From positions 1 to 64,000 of the forward strand of contig JAATFL010000017.1 in assembly GCA_015655215.1 (NCBI GenBank): a stretch of DNA of 64,000 bases. The letters run 5' to 3'. Made by a program: the position numbers and the translations under genes. Every line of letters begins with the position of its first letter. The first letter of the stretch is position 1. Positions 17,393-27,007 of this stretch are shown here, piece by piece. Below the pieces are notes generated by a model, which worked only from the letters and a program-made list of their open reading frames with translations, did not search any database and was not told the DNA's origin. This stretch comes from Coriobacteriia bacterium. Lineage in GTDB: Bacteria > Actinomycetota > Coriobacteriia > Coriobacteriales > RUG033.

Positions 17393-18240
17393 CCGTGGTG
17401 CAGGGCACGCCGACTCCCTATCCCCCGATGCCGGGCGGCAAGCCCGGCGAGATGCTTGTGCCCATGCGGCTGCAGCGCTACCTTGCGCGTGCCGGGGTGG
17501 CGAGTCGACGCGGCTCCGAGGGGCTCATGACCGCAGGTCGTGTGCGGGTGAACGGTCAGGTGGTGACGGAACTGGGTACCAAGGTGAACCCGCTCGCCGA
17601 TGTGGTCTCCGTCGATGGCACACCCGTGAGCCTCGAGACCGGCAACGCGTACGTGCTGCTCAACAAGCCCGCTGGCTACGTGACCACGATGAGCGACCCT
17701 CAGGGTAGGGCCACCGTGGCGGAGTTGGTCCCCCGGGACCGCTATCCTGGACTCTTCCCGGTGGGTCGTCTCGATCACGACACCACAGGCGTGCTCCTCT
17801 TCACGACGGACGGCGATCTCGCCCATGCGCTGCTGCATCCGAGCCATCATGTGGAGAAGACCTATCTCGCCTTGGTGCGGGGCACGCTCTCATCTGGCGA
17901 GCAGGCACTCGTACGCGCGGGCATGACACTCGACGACGGACCGACGAGGCCCGCGGGCCTTGAGCAGCTCGAGCACGAGGAGTACCGTGACAAGTCACAT
18001 CATCTCACGCAGGGAACCTGGGAGCGCATCACCATCACCGAAGGTCGCAAGCGCCAGGTCAAGCGCATGTTCATGAGCATCCACCATCCCGTCGTGCGGC
18101 TGCATCGCGAGTCGTTCGGACCACTCGTCCTCGGTGGTTTGCCGCAAGGGGAATGGAGACCGCTCACCGACGATGAGGTCACATCCCTGCGTGACGCCTC
18201 CTCGCGTCAGACACCTGCCACTACCTCTGGAATGCGGTGA
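17389..18240 (+). CDS. rluB: 23S rRNA pseudouridine synthase, RluB/RsuA type
   Basis: 283 residues. An S4 RNA-binding domain (MRLQRYLARAGVASRRGSEGLM) precedes a catalytic domain with GRLDHDTTGVLLFTTDGDLAHALLHP, containing the catalytic Asp in GRLD, and KTYLALVRG. RsuA/RluB/E/F enzymes make single pseudouridines in rRNA; the standard neighbour of scpB is rluB. GTG 17389 overlaps the scpB stop; GTG 17395 or 17398 are alternatives. Confidence 0.9.
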   Translation: MTVVQGTPTPYPPMPGGKPGEMLVPMRLQRYLARAGVASRRGSEGLMTAGRVRVNGQVVTELGTKVNPLADVVSVDGTPVSLETGNAYVLLNKPAGYVTTMSDPQGRATVAELVPRDRYPGLFPVGRLDHDTTGVLLFTTDGDLAHALLHPSHHVEKTYLALVRGTLSSGEQALVRAGMTLDDGPTRPAGLEQLEHEEYRDKSHHLTQGTWERITITEGRKRQVKRMFMSIHHPVVRLHRESFGPLVLGGLPQGEWRPLTDDEVTSLRDASSRQTPATTSGMR

Positions 18241-18245
18241 TATCC

Positions 18246-18908
18246 ATGAAATCCGACCCTTCGGCGACCCTTGACCCCCTCGATGCGGGGGATGGCACCT
18301 CGCGAACCCCGTTGGTCCTGCTGATGCGCCACCCACAGACGATCGCGAACGAGCAGCATCGCTATCTCGGTCAACGCGACATCGACCTGACGGAAAAGGG
18401 GCAACGGCAGCGCGATCTTGCCGTTGCCGCGCTCGTCGCCTGGAAGCCCGACCGCATCTTCTCATCTCCGATGGAGCGGTGCCTCTCCATCGCAAAACCG
18501 GCAGCCCGGCAGCTGGGCCTCGCCCTCGAGGTCGACCCGTGCATCGCCGAGATGTGCTTTGGGGCTCTAGAGGGTCTTACCAGGCAGGAAGCCGAGGACT
18601 CCGGGATTCCCTTCCCCTGGGGTCCCACCAGCGACCGATGGCCGGCGCCGGGTGGCGAGAGCCTGGAGAGCTTCTTCTCACGTCTCTCGCAGGCATGCGA
18701 CCGCTACTCCACCTTTTCGGGGCGTACGGCGGTCGTCTCCCATGGCGGTGCCATCCGCGGCATGTGCGCCTACTGGATGCACATGCCGCCCGACCAGCTG
18801 TGGAGCATGGAGATCGGGAACGTCGCCTCGGCCCTCTTCGCGTTTCGAAGCGGCATGCCCATGATGCGCGGCTTTGGTCTCAAGCCCGATGAAATCGCAT
18901 CCCGTTAG
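18246..18908 (+). CDS. Histidine phosphatase family protein
   Basis: About 220 residues. The phosphohistidine motif is a variant: LLMRHPQT replaces the classic LxRHGxT, while the second His region VVSHGGAIRGM is intact. EMCFGALEGLTRQEAE is typical of cobC/phosphoglycerate-mutase-like phosphatases. These enzymes remove phosphate from small molecules such as alpha-ribazole phosphate or sugar phosphates; substrate unknown. Start is ATG 18246; GTG 18237 overlapping the previous stop is an alternative. HP instead of HG in the motif is worth noting. Confidence 0.85.
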   Translation: MKSDPSATLDPLDAGDGTSRTPLVLLMRHPQTIANEQHRYLGQRDIDLTEKGQRQRDLAVAALVAWKPDRIFSSPMERCLSIAKPAARQLGLALEVDPCIAEMCFGALEGLTRQEAEDSGIPFPWGPTSDRWPAPGGESLESFFSRLSQACDRYSTFSGRTAVVSHGGAIRGMCAYWMHMPPDQLWSMEIGNVASALFAFRSGMPMMRGFGLKPDEIASR

Positions 18909-18946
18909 GTTGACGCACCATCGATCCCATTCCCAAGGAGCACGTC

Positions 18947-20083
18947 ATGCCAACACGCTTCCACCGCATCACCATGATCGGCATCGGCCTCATCGGCGGC
19001 TCGACCGCCCTGGCACTCAAGCGTGCCGACCCATCGCTCGACATCCGCGGGATCGACCCTGACCGTTCCACTCGCGCCGCGGCGCGAGAGCAGGGTACCT
19101 GCGATGAGGTCGCTGGGCCAACCGACGCGATCGTTGGTGAATGGCTCTCCGGCGACGGATCGGACCTCGTCATCATCTGCACCCCCGTCTCGGCCGTGCG
19201 AGGCTGGTTCGAGAACCTGGAATCCGGGGGGTTCACCGGGGTCATCACCGACGTCGTCTCCACGAAACGCGTCATCTGCGAGATCGCCGACGAGGTGTTC
19301 TCCCGCCCCGTGCGGTACATACCCGGGCACCCCATGGCAGGACGCGAGGTGAGCGGCATAGAGGCGGCCCGTGCCGATCTCTTCGAGGGGGCCTACTGGA
19401 TACTCTGCCCCGACGCGGGCACCGACCCCGATGACTTCGCCGCGTTGCACGACCTCTTCAAGATGGCGGGTGCACGCATCATCTCCATCGACCGCGAGCG
19501 GCATGACGAGGCGGTCGCGATCGTGAGCCATGTTCCCCATATGGTGGCAAGCGCCCTCGTCGCCCAGGCCGGGGACCATTCCGATAGGAGCCAGGGGCTC
19601 TTGCGTCTCGCGGCGGGAGGGTTCAAGGACTCCACCCGCGTCGCCGCTGGCTCCCCGGAACTCTGGTGTGGGATCGCCATGGACAACCGCGAGGCGCTCG
19701 CGAGCGGGTTGCACGAGTTCCGCACCATTCTCGGTGGGTTCGAGGATGCCATCGCGACAGGTGATGACGCGCGTCTCATGGAACTGCTGAGCGCGAGTGC
19801 CCGCTTGCGACGCAGCCTGCCCGCGCGGTGGATACCCGACTCCTCGCGCCTCACCGAGATGCGCATCAACATGACGGATCGAAGCGGCGTCATCGCCGAG
19901 GTCACCGGTTACGCCGGGCAGGCGGGCTGCAACATCCAGTCCATCTCCATCGACCATATCTCGGAGGACTCCGCTATCCTCGACCTCGTGCTCACCGACG
20001 AGGGTGACATGGGACGTCTATGCGGCCTTCTCATGACGGCCGGGTTCAACGTCTCCTTCAGGCCCGTAGCTCCGGAGGAGTAG
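18947..20083 (+). CDS. tyrA: Prephenate dehydrogenase with C-terminal ACT domain
   Basis: 378 residues. An NAD-binding start (ITMIGIGLIGGSTALALK), VVSTKRVICEIAD and PGHPMAGREVSGIEAARADLFEGAYWIL are TyrA hallmarks, with SHVPHMVASALV in the helical domain. The last 75 residues (MRINMTDRSGVIAEVTGYAGQAGCNIQSISI) form an ACT domain, probably for tyrosine feedback. The enzyme oxidatively decarboxylates prephenate to 4-hydroxyphenylpyruvate. aroA follows 2 nt after the stop, so the pair covers two steps of aromatic amino acid synthesis. Confidence 0.95.
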   Translation: MPTRFHRITMIGIGLIGGSTALALKRADPSLDIRGIDPDRSTRAAAREQGTCDEVAGPTDAIVGEWLSGDGSDLVIICTPVSAVRGWFENLESGGFTGVITDVVSTKRVICEIADEVFSRPVRYIPGHPMAGREVSGIEAARADLFEGAYWILCPDAGTDPDDFAALHDLFKMAGARIISIDRERHDEAVAIVSHVPHMVASALVAQAGDHSDRSQGLLRLAAGGFKDSTRVAAGSPELWCGIAMDNREALASGLHEFRTILGGFEDAIATGDDARLMELLSASARLRRSLPARWIPDSSRLTEMRINMTDRSGVIAEVTGYAGQAGCNIQSISIDHISEDSAILDLVLTDEGDMGRLCGLLMTAGFNVSFRPVAPEE

Positions 20084-20085
20084 CC

Positions 20086-21435
20086 ATGGTCACGAACGCC
20101 CAGAGCTTCTCACCCATCGAGTCTCCCCTGCGCGGATGCCTGACGGTTCCGGGTGACAAGTCGATCTCCCATCGGGCCGTGTTGTTCTCCGCGATGGCCG
20201 AGGGCACCTCGCATCTCACGGGCCTCCTCGACTCGGCCGACGTCCGATCGTCGATCGCCGCCGTGGGCGCCTTGGGTGCGCACGTCGACGTGCACCAACC
20301 ATCAGGGGAGACGGCGCTGTCGGGGACCATTCGCGGATGGGGGGCCAGTGGGCCGCACGCACCCGCAGGCCCCATCGATTGCGGCAACTCCGGTACGACG
20401 ACGAGGTTGCTGCTCGGCATGCTCGCCGGCTATGACGTACGGGTCACGCTCGTGGGGGATGCGTCGCTTTCTCGTCGGCCGATGCGACGCGTGACCGAGC
20501 CATTGCTGCTCGCCGGTGCCCGGATCATCCCAGATGGGGTAGACCATCTCCCGCTCACCATACAGGGTTCATCTCGGATCACGGCGATAGATTACGTGAT
20601 GTCGGTGGCATCCGCGCAGGTGAAGACCGCGATACTGCTTGCCGGACTGCATGCAAAGGGAGTGACGCGTGTGACCGAGCCGGCTCTCTCCCGCAACCAT
20701 ACCGAGTTGATGCTTCCGGCATATGGCAAGCAGGTCATGATCGATGGTCTCTCGGTGAGCGTCGAAGGACGTGTGGGAGGGCCCCTCGTCGCCGGTACGC
20801 AGGACGTGCCGGGAGACCCTTCCTCCGCCGCGTTCATCCTCACCGCCGCCGCACTGAAGCCGCACAGCGACGTGACCGTGGAGGAGATCTCGCTCAACCC
20901 CACGCGCACGGGCTTCCTCAAGGTGCTCGGGCGCATGGGGTCGGCCCTCACCGTCACGCAGACGGGCTGCATCGGCAAGGAGGCGATAGGGGACGTGCGC
21001 GTGAGGTGGACCGATGGGCTCAGAGCCTGCGAGGTGACAAGGGAAGAGGTCCCCTCGCTCATCGACGAGGTTCCCGTCCTCGCCCTTCTCGCCACCGCGG
21101 CCCAGGGCGTGACCGTCTTCCACGGCGTGGGCGAGTTGCGGGTGAAGGAATCCGACCGCCTCTCGTCGGTGATAGACGGTCTGGTGCTGCTTGGCTGCAC
21201 CGCGTGGGCCCAGGGCGATGACCTCCACGTGGCCGGGGGAGGGCCCGTGAAGGGCGCCACACTGCCGAGCAAGGGGGACCATCGCCTTGCGATGACATGG
21301 GCGCTCGCGGGCCTGTGCCTCGGGGTCGAGACGCAGGTCGAGGACTTCGAGTGCATCGATGTGAGCTATCCGAGGTTTCTCTCCGACCTCGCCTCGCTGG
21401 TACGAGGGGGCTCCTTCTCTCGAGGTGACGCATGA
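20086..21435 (+). CDS. aroA: 3-phosphoshikimate 1-carboxyvinyltransferase (EPSP synthase)
   Basis: 449 residues. VPGDKSISHRAVLFSAMAEG, DCGNSGTTTRLLLGMLAG, LSRRPMRR, PGDPSSAAFIL and the late GVGELRVKESDRL motif are all present and ordered as in AroA. It transfers enolpyruvyl from PEP to shikimate 3-phosphate. ATG 20086 has GGAGGAG upstream and is preferred over the longer track start. Coupled to tyrA. Confidence 0.97.
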   Translation: MVTNAQSFSPIESPLRGCLTVPGDKSISHRAVLFSAMAEGTSHLTGLLDSADVRSSIAAVGALGAHVDVHQPSGETALSGTIRGWGASGPHAPAGPIDCGNSGTTTRLLLGMLAGYDVRVTLVGDASLSRRPMRRVTEPLLLAGARIIPDGVDHLPLTIQGSSRITAIDYVMSVASAQVKTAILLAGLHAKGVTRVTEPALSRNHTELMLPAYGKQVMIDGLSVSVEGRVGGPLVAGTQDVPGDPSSAAFILTAAALKPHSDVTVEEISLNPTRTGFLKVLGRMGSALTVTQTGCIGKEAIGDVRVRWTDGLRACEVTREEVPSLIDEVPVLALLATAAQGVTVFHGVGELRVKESDRLSSVIDGLVLLGCTAWAQGDDLHVAGGGPVKGATLPSKGDHRLAMTWALAGLCLGVETQVEDFECIDVSYPRFLSDLASLVRGGSFSRGDA

Positions 21436-21586
21436 CGGACGGACGCGACCCCTCCACCATGCGTCCGGTGATGGCGTCTCCTCCGGTACCCTACCGTCTT
21501 GATGGGTCCGACGACCACGGGTTGCGGTATAAGTTGAGACGAGACATCGGTCGACCGAATACCGGAAGAGGGGGCTTCTCCGTACA

Positions 21587-22423
21587 ATGATCATCGCCAT
21601 CGATGGGCCGGCCGGCTCGGGCAAGTCCACCGTAGCAAGACGAGTCGCCAAGCGCCTTGCCTTCACCTACCTCGACACCGGCGCGATGTACCGTGCCGTC
21701 ACGTGGCGGGCGCTGTCGTGCGGCATCGCCCTCGACGACGTCGCCTCGCTCTCCCGCATCGCGCGGGAGGAGCCCATCGCCTTCACCCATGCACGGGATA
21801 CCTGGCAACCCGATCTCATCACCATCGCCGGTGTCGACGCGACCTCCTCCATCAGGACTCCGGAGGTCGACGCGGCCGTCTCGGCCGTCTCGGCGATACC
21901 GGCGGTTCGCGAGGCCCTCGTCGAGCAGCAGCGTGCCATCGCCCGCGGCACCGACATCGTGATGGAGGGGCGTGACATCGGGACCGTCGTCTTCCCCGCC
22001 GCCGAGCTCAAGGTGTTCCTCACGGCGTCGCCCGAAGAGCGTGCTCGGCGGCGCGCGGGACAGAACGCCCGACGCCATACCGGTGAGACGGACCCCCATG
22101 CCATTCTCTCGCAGATCGCCGAGCGCGACCGTCTCGACTCGGCCCGTCCGACGGCACCGCTCGTGGCGGCCTCCGACGCGTTGGTGCTCGATTCATCGAA
22201 ACTCGAGGCCCGACAGGTGGCGGCGGTCATCTGTCGCACCGCGGTCGAGCGAGGTGCGACCGACCCCCGGGCCATCCGGCATGCCCCTCCAGACGCGCAC
22301 CCGCCATCCGGTACCCGTCGGCATCCGACGGGGCGGTCGTCCCATGGGCGAACCTGGCATATCGGACATCGAGGCGACCCGCCACAGGGTGCGGACCCAT
22401 CGGAGGATTCCCATGAAGCTTGA
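21587..22423 (+). CDS. cmk: Cytidylate kinase with C-terminal extension
   Basis: 278 residues; the family usually has about 220-230. IAIDGPAGSGKSTVARRVAKRL (P-loop), YLDTGAMYRAVTWRAL, VVFPAAELKVFLTASPEERARRR and the LDSSKLE end are canonical. CMP/dCMP are phosphorylated to the diphosphates. After about residue 222 comes a 56-residue Pro/His/Arg-rich tail without family character that runs 11 bp into plsC. The tail is probably unselected read-through to the next stop, or a disordered extension. Confidence 0.93.
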   Translation: MIIAIDGPAGSGKSTVARRVAKRLAFTYLDTGAMYRAVTWRALSCGIALDDVASLSRIAREEPIAFTHARDTWQPDLITIAGVDATSSIRTPEVDAAVSAVSAIPAVREALVEQQRAIARGTDIVMEGRDIGTVVFPAAELKVFLTASPEERARRRAGQNARRHTGETDPHAILSQIAERDRLDSARPTAPLVAASDALVLDSSKLEARQVAAVICRTAVERGATDPRAIRHAPPDAHPPSGTRRHPTGRSSHGRTWHIGHRGDPPQGADPSEDSHEA

Positions 22424-23270
22424 ATGGCGCGAACGTTACTTCGACAATCTCATCGGTGCTCCCGAGGCGCCTTCGACCTGGTTGTTCAGGCTCTTCGACG
22501 CCGTGGGCGGCTTCGCATGGAGACACCTTTTCCACCTCACCATCGAGGGGAGGGAGAACTTCGAGGGATATGGGGTGCACGGAGGCAAGGGCGCCGTCGT
22601 CTCCGCCAACCACGTCTCGCTGTGCGACCCACCCACCCTCTGGCTCGCCGTGCGGCCCGGTATCGCCCGCATGATGGGCAAGGAGAGCGTCTTCACCAAG
22701 GCGACGCTGCTCGTCGCCGACGGCGGCGCGATGCTCGGTGCCTTTCCCGTCAAGCGCAATGTCGCCGACCGCAAGGCCATCAAGCGCGCCATCAACTTCC
22801 TCAAAGGTGGCGAACTCGTCGGCATCTTCCCCGAAGGCACGCGCATGCGCCTGCCCGGCATGGTCCCACAGTACCATGCCGGTACGGTCCTCATCGCGAG
22901 CATGGCCGGTGTCCCCATCATCCCGGTGGGTATCCGCGGAACGGACAAGGTGTGTCCTGGCGGCACGCATATCCTGCACTTTCCCAAGGTGACGGTCGCC
23001 TTCGGCAAGCCCGTCGACCCGAAGGACTTCGCTCACCTACCCAAGAAGGAGCGCAGCGACGCGGTCCTCAACGAGGTCATGCGCAACATATTCGCCTTGC
23101 GCGACGACGTGCCGCTCGACCAGATCCCCGCCGATGTGATCGGCCTGGCAGGCAAGCGCCTCGCAGAGCCTGCGCCGGCGGGAGTTCGTGAGAACGTGGT
23201 CGACCCCCCGGTCACGATGGGCGACGTCTCTCCCTCGTGCACGAGCCCTTCCGATTCCCCGGGGGCATGA
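22413..23270 (+). CDS. plsC: 1-acyl-sn-glycerol-3-phosphate acyltransferase
   Basis: 285 residues from ATG 22413 with CGGAGGA upstream. NHVSLCDP is the HX4D acyltransferase motif, GAFPVKR and FPEGTRMRLPG are motifs II and III, and VPIIPVGIRG is motif IV. It acylates lysophosphatidate to phosphatidate. With plsY and gpsA further along the same strand, most of the route from DHAP to phosphatidate is here. Overlaps the cmk end by 11 bp. Confidence 0.93.
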   Translation: MKLEWRERYFDNLIGAPEAPSTWLFRLFDAVGGFAWRHLFHLTIEGRENFEGYGVHGGKGAVVSANHVSLCDPPTLWLAVRPGIARMMGKESVFTKATLLVADGGAMLGAFPVKRNVADRKAIKRAINFLKGGELVGIFPEGTRMRLPGMVPQYHAGTVLIASMAGVPIIPVGIRGTDKVCPGGTHILHFPKVTVAFGKPVDPKDFAHLPKKERSDAVLNEVMRNIFALRDDVPLDQIPADVIGLAGKRLAEPAPAGVRENVVDPPVTMGDVSPSCTSPSDSPGA

Positions 23271-23271
23271 G

Positions 23272-24108
23272 ATGCACACCATCGTCGTCGCGAAGCCGGC
23301 TGGTGCCTGCTACGGCGTCGAGCGCGCGCTCGACCTCGTGAGGAACGCTGCGGAGACGGGGGGATCCGACCTCGCCACGCTCGGTCCCCTCATCCATAAC
23401 CCCCAGGTGGTCGCCCAGCTCCGCGAGCGTGGGGTCCGCGAGGTCGATGGTATCGACGCCATCGAATCGGGCACCGTGGTCATCCGCAGCCACGGAGTCG
23501 CCCCCTCCGTCATCGCCGCCGCCACGGCCAAGGGGCTCGACCTCGTGGATGCCACCTGCCCGCACGTCTCCAAGGTCCACAAGGCGGCGGCGCAGCTTCG
23601 CGAGGATGGGTTCTTCATCGTGGTGGTGGGGGAGGCCGGCCATCCAGAGGTCGAGGGCATCTGCTCCTACGCGGGGGAGAACTACGCCGTCGCGGACAGT
23701 GCCGACAAGCTCCCGGCGACGCTGCCGTCGCGCAGGGTCGGCGTGGTGGTGCAGACCACCCAGACGATGGAGGCGTTGCAGAGCGTGGTCGATGCCCTGC
23801 TGCCCCGCGTGGGCGTCTTGCGCGTGCACAACACCATCTGCCAGGCAACCCAGCAGCGTCAGCGTGCCGCGGCCGAGCTTGCCGCACGCGCCGATGCGAT
23901 GGTCATCGTGGGTGGGCGCAACTCGGGAAACACCACACGTCTCTACCAGATATGCAAAGGCGCGTGCGAGAACAGCCACCACATCGAGGTGGCCGACGAG
24001 ATCGAGCCGGATTGGTTTGGCGACGACGACGTGATCGGCGTCACCGCCGGCGCATCCACCCCGGCGGAGCAGATCGAGCTCGTGCTCGCGCGGTTGGAGT
24101 CGCTGTAG
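23272..24108 (+). CDS. ispH: 4-hydroxy-3-methylbut-2-enyl diphosphate reductase
   Basis: 278 residues. Three conserved Cys ligands of the Fe-S cluster are seen in AGACYGVERAL, VDATCPHVSKVH and TICQATQQRQ; GPLIHNPQVV and SHGVAP hold the substrate His residues. Last step of the MEP isoprenoid pathway, making IPP and DMAPP. ATG 23272 lies one base past the plsC stop. Followed by a DUF512 gene. Confidence 0.96.
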   Translation: MHTIVVAKPAGACYGVERALDLVRNAAETGGSDLATLGPLIHNPQVVAQLRERGVREVDGIDAIESGTVVIRSHGVAPSVIAAATAKGLDLVDATCPHVSKVHKAAAQLREDGFFIVVVGEAGHPEVEGICSYAGENYAVADSADKLPATLPSRRVGVVVQTTQTMEALQSVVDALLPRVGVLRVHNTICQATQQRQRAAAELAARADAMVIVGGRNSGNTTRLYQICKGACENSHHIEVADEIEPDWFGDDDVIGVTAGASTPAEQIELVLARLESL

Positions 24109-24170
24109 GCATCCGTACCCGCAACGGGTACCCGGTCATCTCACCGTCAACCAGTAAGGAGCCTCGTGCC

Positions 24171-25679
24171 TTGACCAAGCGCATCGGAGAGTCCGTCGCA
24201 ACAAGCCACGATGCAGGCGCGTGCTACGCGCCTACCACCGCCCCGGGATCGCGCGGCGGCCTTGTCGCCGCGGTGGTCGAGGACGGTCCCGCCTGGCGAT
24301 GTGGCCTTCGTCCGGGCATGGTGCTCGACGAGGTGGACGGCGAGCCGCTGCTCGACCTCATCGACTGGTACTGGCTCGCCGACGCCGACTTCGTTCGCGT
24401 GGGGGGTGCCTGCCCCTTCTGGCTGCTCGATCCCGAGGATGCGAAGGGCTTCTCGGAAGACGACGTCGACGCGGCGGGTGACGTGGCGTTTGAGATCGAC
24501 CTCAAGCGCCAGCCGGGCGAGGCGTGGGGCCTCGAGTTCGCCGATGCGGTGTTCGACCGCGTGCGCACGTGTCGCAACAGCTGCACGTTCTGCTTCATGG
24601 GGATGCTCCCCGCAGGTATGCGCGACGCGCTCTACCTGCGCGACGACGACTACCGCCTCTCGTTTCTACAGGGCAACTTCGTCACGCTCACCAACATGTC
24701 CGACGCCGATGTGCGGCGCGTGGTGGAATGCGGCCTCTCTCCGCTCCACGTCTCCGTGCATGCGATAAGCCCGGCAATCCGAATCGAGCTCATCGGCCGA
24801 GACGCGATGCGTGGCATCGAGGTGCTGGAACGCCTGCTTGACGGCGGCATACAGGTGCATTCGCAGATCGTGCTCGTCCCGGATGTAAACGACGGAGAGG
24901 AGCTCGACCGCACCCTCTCTTGGCTCGAGATGCATCCTGGCGTGCTATCCGTGGGCATCGTCCCCCTCGGTTTCACCAAGTTCCAGACGCGCTTCGACCA
25001 CGGCTTCGGCGATCCCGTGGTCGCGGGGCGCGTCATCGACCAGGTGCTCCCCTTCCAGCTCCGCTCCCGGCGCCGGCTGGGTCGGACGCGCTTCCATCTC
25101 GCCGACGAGTTCTATCTCAACGCACGGAGGGACCCGCCGCCTGCGAAGGAGTACGACGGATTCCCCCAGTACGAGGATGGCATCGGGATGGTGCGCAGCT
25201 TCATCGACGGCTGGGACGGTGCCCATCGGCGCGTCGCCTCGCTGGCGAGAAGGCTGCGGGCATCGTGCACCACGGACCTGCCGATGGCCCTCCTCGCCAC
25301 CGGGGAAGGTGTCGCCCCCCTCCTGGCATCGAGGATCGACGCCTCGCCGTTTGCGGGGATCGTGCAGGTGCTCCCGGTGCCCAACCGCTACTTTGGCGGC
25401 AACGTCGACGTGGCGGGCCTCATCACCGCGGCCGACATCATCGAGACCCTCGTGGCCGAGGAAGGTTCCCCGGCCACTCTGCTCCTGCCGGCCGTCGCCT
25501 TCAACGATGACGGCCTCACGCTCGACGGCCAGACGGTCGACACCCTCCGTCATGCCACGGGTCGCGATGTCCGCATGGTATGCTGTACAGTCGACGGACT
25601 CCTCGACGGCATCGAATCGATCGTGCCGCAAGGTTCCGCATCGCGAGGGTCTCACGGCTCCACGAATCACACGGATTGA
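24171..25679 (+). CDS. DUF512 radical-SAM-like protein with N-terminal PDZ
   Basis: About 502 residues from TTG 24171, which has TAAGGAG 10 nt upstream. A short PDZ-like start (VAAVVEDGPAWRCGLRPGMVLDEVDGEPL) precedes a radical-SAM-like segment with CRNSCTFCFMGMLPAGMR (CxxxCxxC) and SVHAISPAIR, then the DUF512 domain with FTKFQTRF and FADEFY-like LADEFYLNA. This family, close to der and ispH in many anaerobes, has been proposed to be an FeS oxidoreductase; no reaction is established that I can name with certainty. Confidence 0.85.
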   Translation: MTKRIGESVATSHDAGACYAPTTAPGSRGGLVAAVVEDGPAWRCGLRPGMVLDEVDGEPLLDLIDWYWLADADFVRVGGACPFWLLDPEDAKGFSEDDVDAAGDVAFEIDLKRQPGEAWGLEFADAVFDRVRTCRNSCTFCFMGMLPAGMRDALYLRDDDYRLSFLQGNFVTLTNMSDADVRRVVECGLSPLHVSVHAISPAIRIELIGRDAMRGIEVLERLLDGGIQVHSQIVLVPDVNDGEELDRTLSWLEMHPGVLSVGIVPLGFTKFQTRFDHGFGDPVVAGRVIDQVLPFQLRSRRRLGRTRFHLADEFYLNARRDPPPAKEYDGFPQYEDGIGMVRSFIDGWDGAHRRVASLARRLRASCTTDLPMALLATGEGVAPLLASRIDASPFAGIVQVLPVPNRYFGGNVDVAGLITAADIIETLVAEEGSPATLLLPAVAFNDDGLTLDGQTVDTLRHATGRDVRMVCCTVDGLLDGIESIVPQGSASRGSHGSTNHTD

Positions 25680-25690
25680 GAGGTGGCACC

Positions 25691-27001
25691 TTGGGACTTC
25701 CCATCGTCGCCGTAGTAGGTCGCCCCAACGTGGGCAAGTCAACGCTCGTCAACCGCATCGTCCAGGACGACGAGGCCATCGTCCACGAGATGCGCGGGGT
25801 CACCCGGGACCGCTCCTATCACAAGGCGGAATGGTGCGGCCATCTTTTCACGCTCGTCGACACGGGCGGCATCGAGGCGAACAAGGACGACGTGTTCCAG
25901 TCGCCCATCAGGGCGCAGGCGTTCATGGCGGCCGACGAGGCCGACGCCATCATCTTCATCGTCGACGGGCGCACCGGTGTCACCGCCGATGACGTCGACG
26001 TCGCCCGCATCCTCAAGAAGAGCCCGCACCCCGTGTTCCTCGTCGTCAACAAGATGGACAACCCCGCAGACGACAGCGCGCTATGGGACTTCTACTCGCT
26101 CGGTCTGGGCGACCCCATCGCCCTATCGGCCATCCACGGTCACGGGACCGGCGACCTGCTCGACGAGATCGTCGCCGTCCTACCCGTGGGCGAGGACGAG
26201 CCCGACGACCCCGGCATCGTGAACGTCGCCATCATCGGCCGCCCCAACGCCGGGAAGAGTTCCCTCACCAACCGTCTGCTGGGGCGTGAGCGCTCGATCG
26301 TCTCCGACGTGGCCGGCACCACGCGCGACGCCATCGACTCGCTCGTCGAGCACGAGGGCAGGCAGTATCGACTCATCGACACGGCGGGCATCCGTAGGAA
26401 GTCCGCCATCGACGAGGACGTCGAGTACTACGGCTACGTGCGCGCCCTGCGCGCCATCGACCGCGCCAACGTGGCGCTGCTCATGGTGGATGCGAGCATC
26501 GGTCTCACCGATCAGGACCAACGCGTCGCGGCCCTCGCCAAGGACCGCGGCTGCGCCATGTTGGTACTGCTCAACAAGTGGGACCTGCTCACCGACCAGC
26601 AGCAGCGCGACGACGTGCGCGATCGCATCGAGGATCGCCTCGGCTTCGTGGGGTACGCTCCCGTGCTGCTCATCTCGGCGCTCACCGGACGCTCCGTTGG
26701 ACGTATCTGGGACACCATCGACACCGTGTTCGAGAGCTATGGCAAGCGCATCACCACCAGCAAGCTCAACGACCTGCTCACCGAGATGCGTGACTTCGGG
26801 CACACCGCCGTGCACGGCAGCCACCGCCTCAAGATCCACTACGGTACCCAGACCGACTCGCGCCCCCCCGAGTTCACCTTCTTCGCCAACTACCCGGACA
26901 TGGCCGACGACAACTTCCAGCGCTACATGGAGAACCGCCTGCGCGAGACCTTCGGCTTCGAGGGGACGCCCCTGCGCATTCGCTTCAGGAAGAAGGACTA
27001 G
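25691..27001 (+). CDS. der: Ribosome biogenesis GTPase Der (EngA)
   Basis: 436 residues with two tandem Era-like GTPase domains: first G1 GRPNVGKST, G3 DTGG, G4 NKMD; second G1 GRPNAGKSS, G3 DTAG, G4 NKWD. The C-terminal KH-like domain carries KIHYGTQTDSRPPEFTFFANYP and the RFRKKD end. Der supports 50S subunit assembly. TTG 25691 with GAGAGGTGG upstream is the start; the track's ATG adds unrelated residues from the end of the previous gene. Confidence 0.97.
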   Translation: MGLPIVAVVGRPNVGKSTLVNRIVQDDEAIVHEMRGVTRDRSYHKAEWCGHLFTLVDTGGIEANKDDVFQSPIRAQAFMAADEADAIIFIVDGRTGVTADDVDVARILKKSPHPVFLVVNKMDNPADDSALWDFYSLGLGDPIALSAIHGHGTGDLLDEIVAVLPVGEDEPDDPGIVNVAIIGRPNAGKSSLTNRLLGRERSIVSDVAGTTRDAIDSLVEHEGRQYRLIDTAGIRRKSAIDEDVEYYGYVRALRAIDRANVALLMVDASIGLTDQDQRVAALAKDRGCAMLVLLNKWDLLTDQQQRDDVRDRIEDRLGFVGYAPVLLISALTGRSVGRIWDTIDTVFESYGKRITTSKLNDLLTEMRDFGHTAVHGSHRLKIHYGTQTDSRPPEFTFFANYPDMADDNFQRYMENRLRETFGFEGTPLRIRFRKKD

Positions 27002-27007
27002 CCCACC

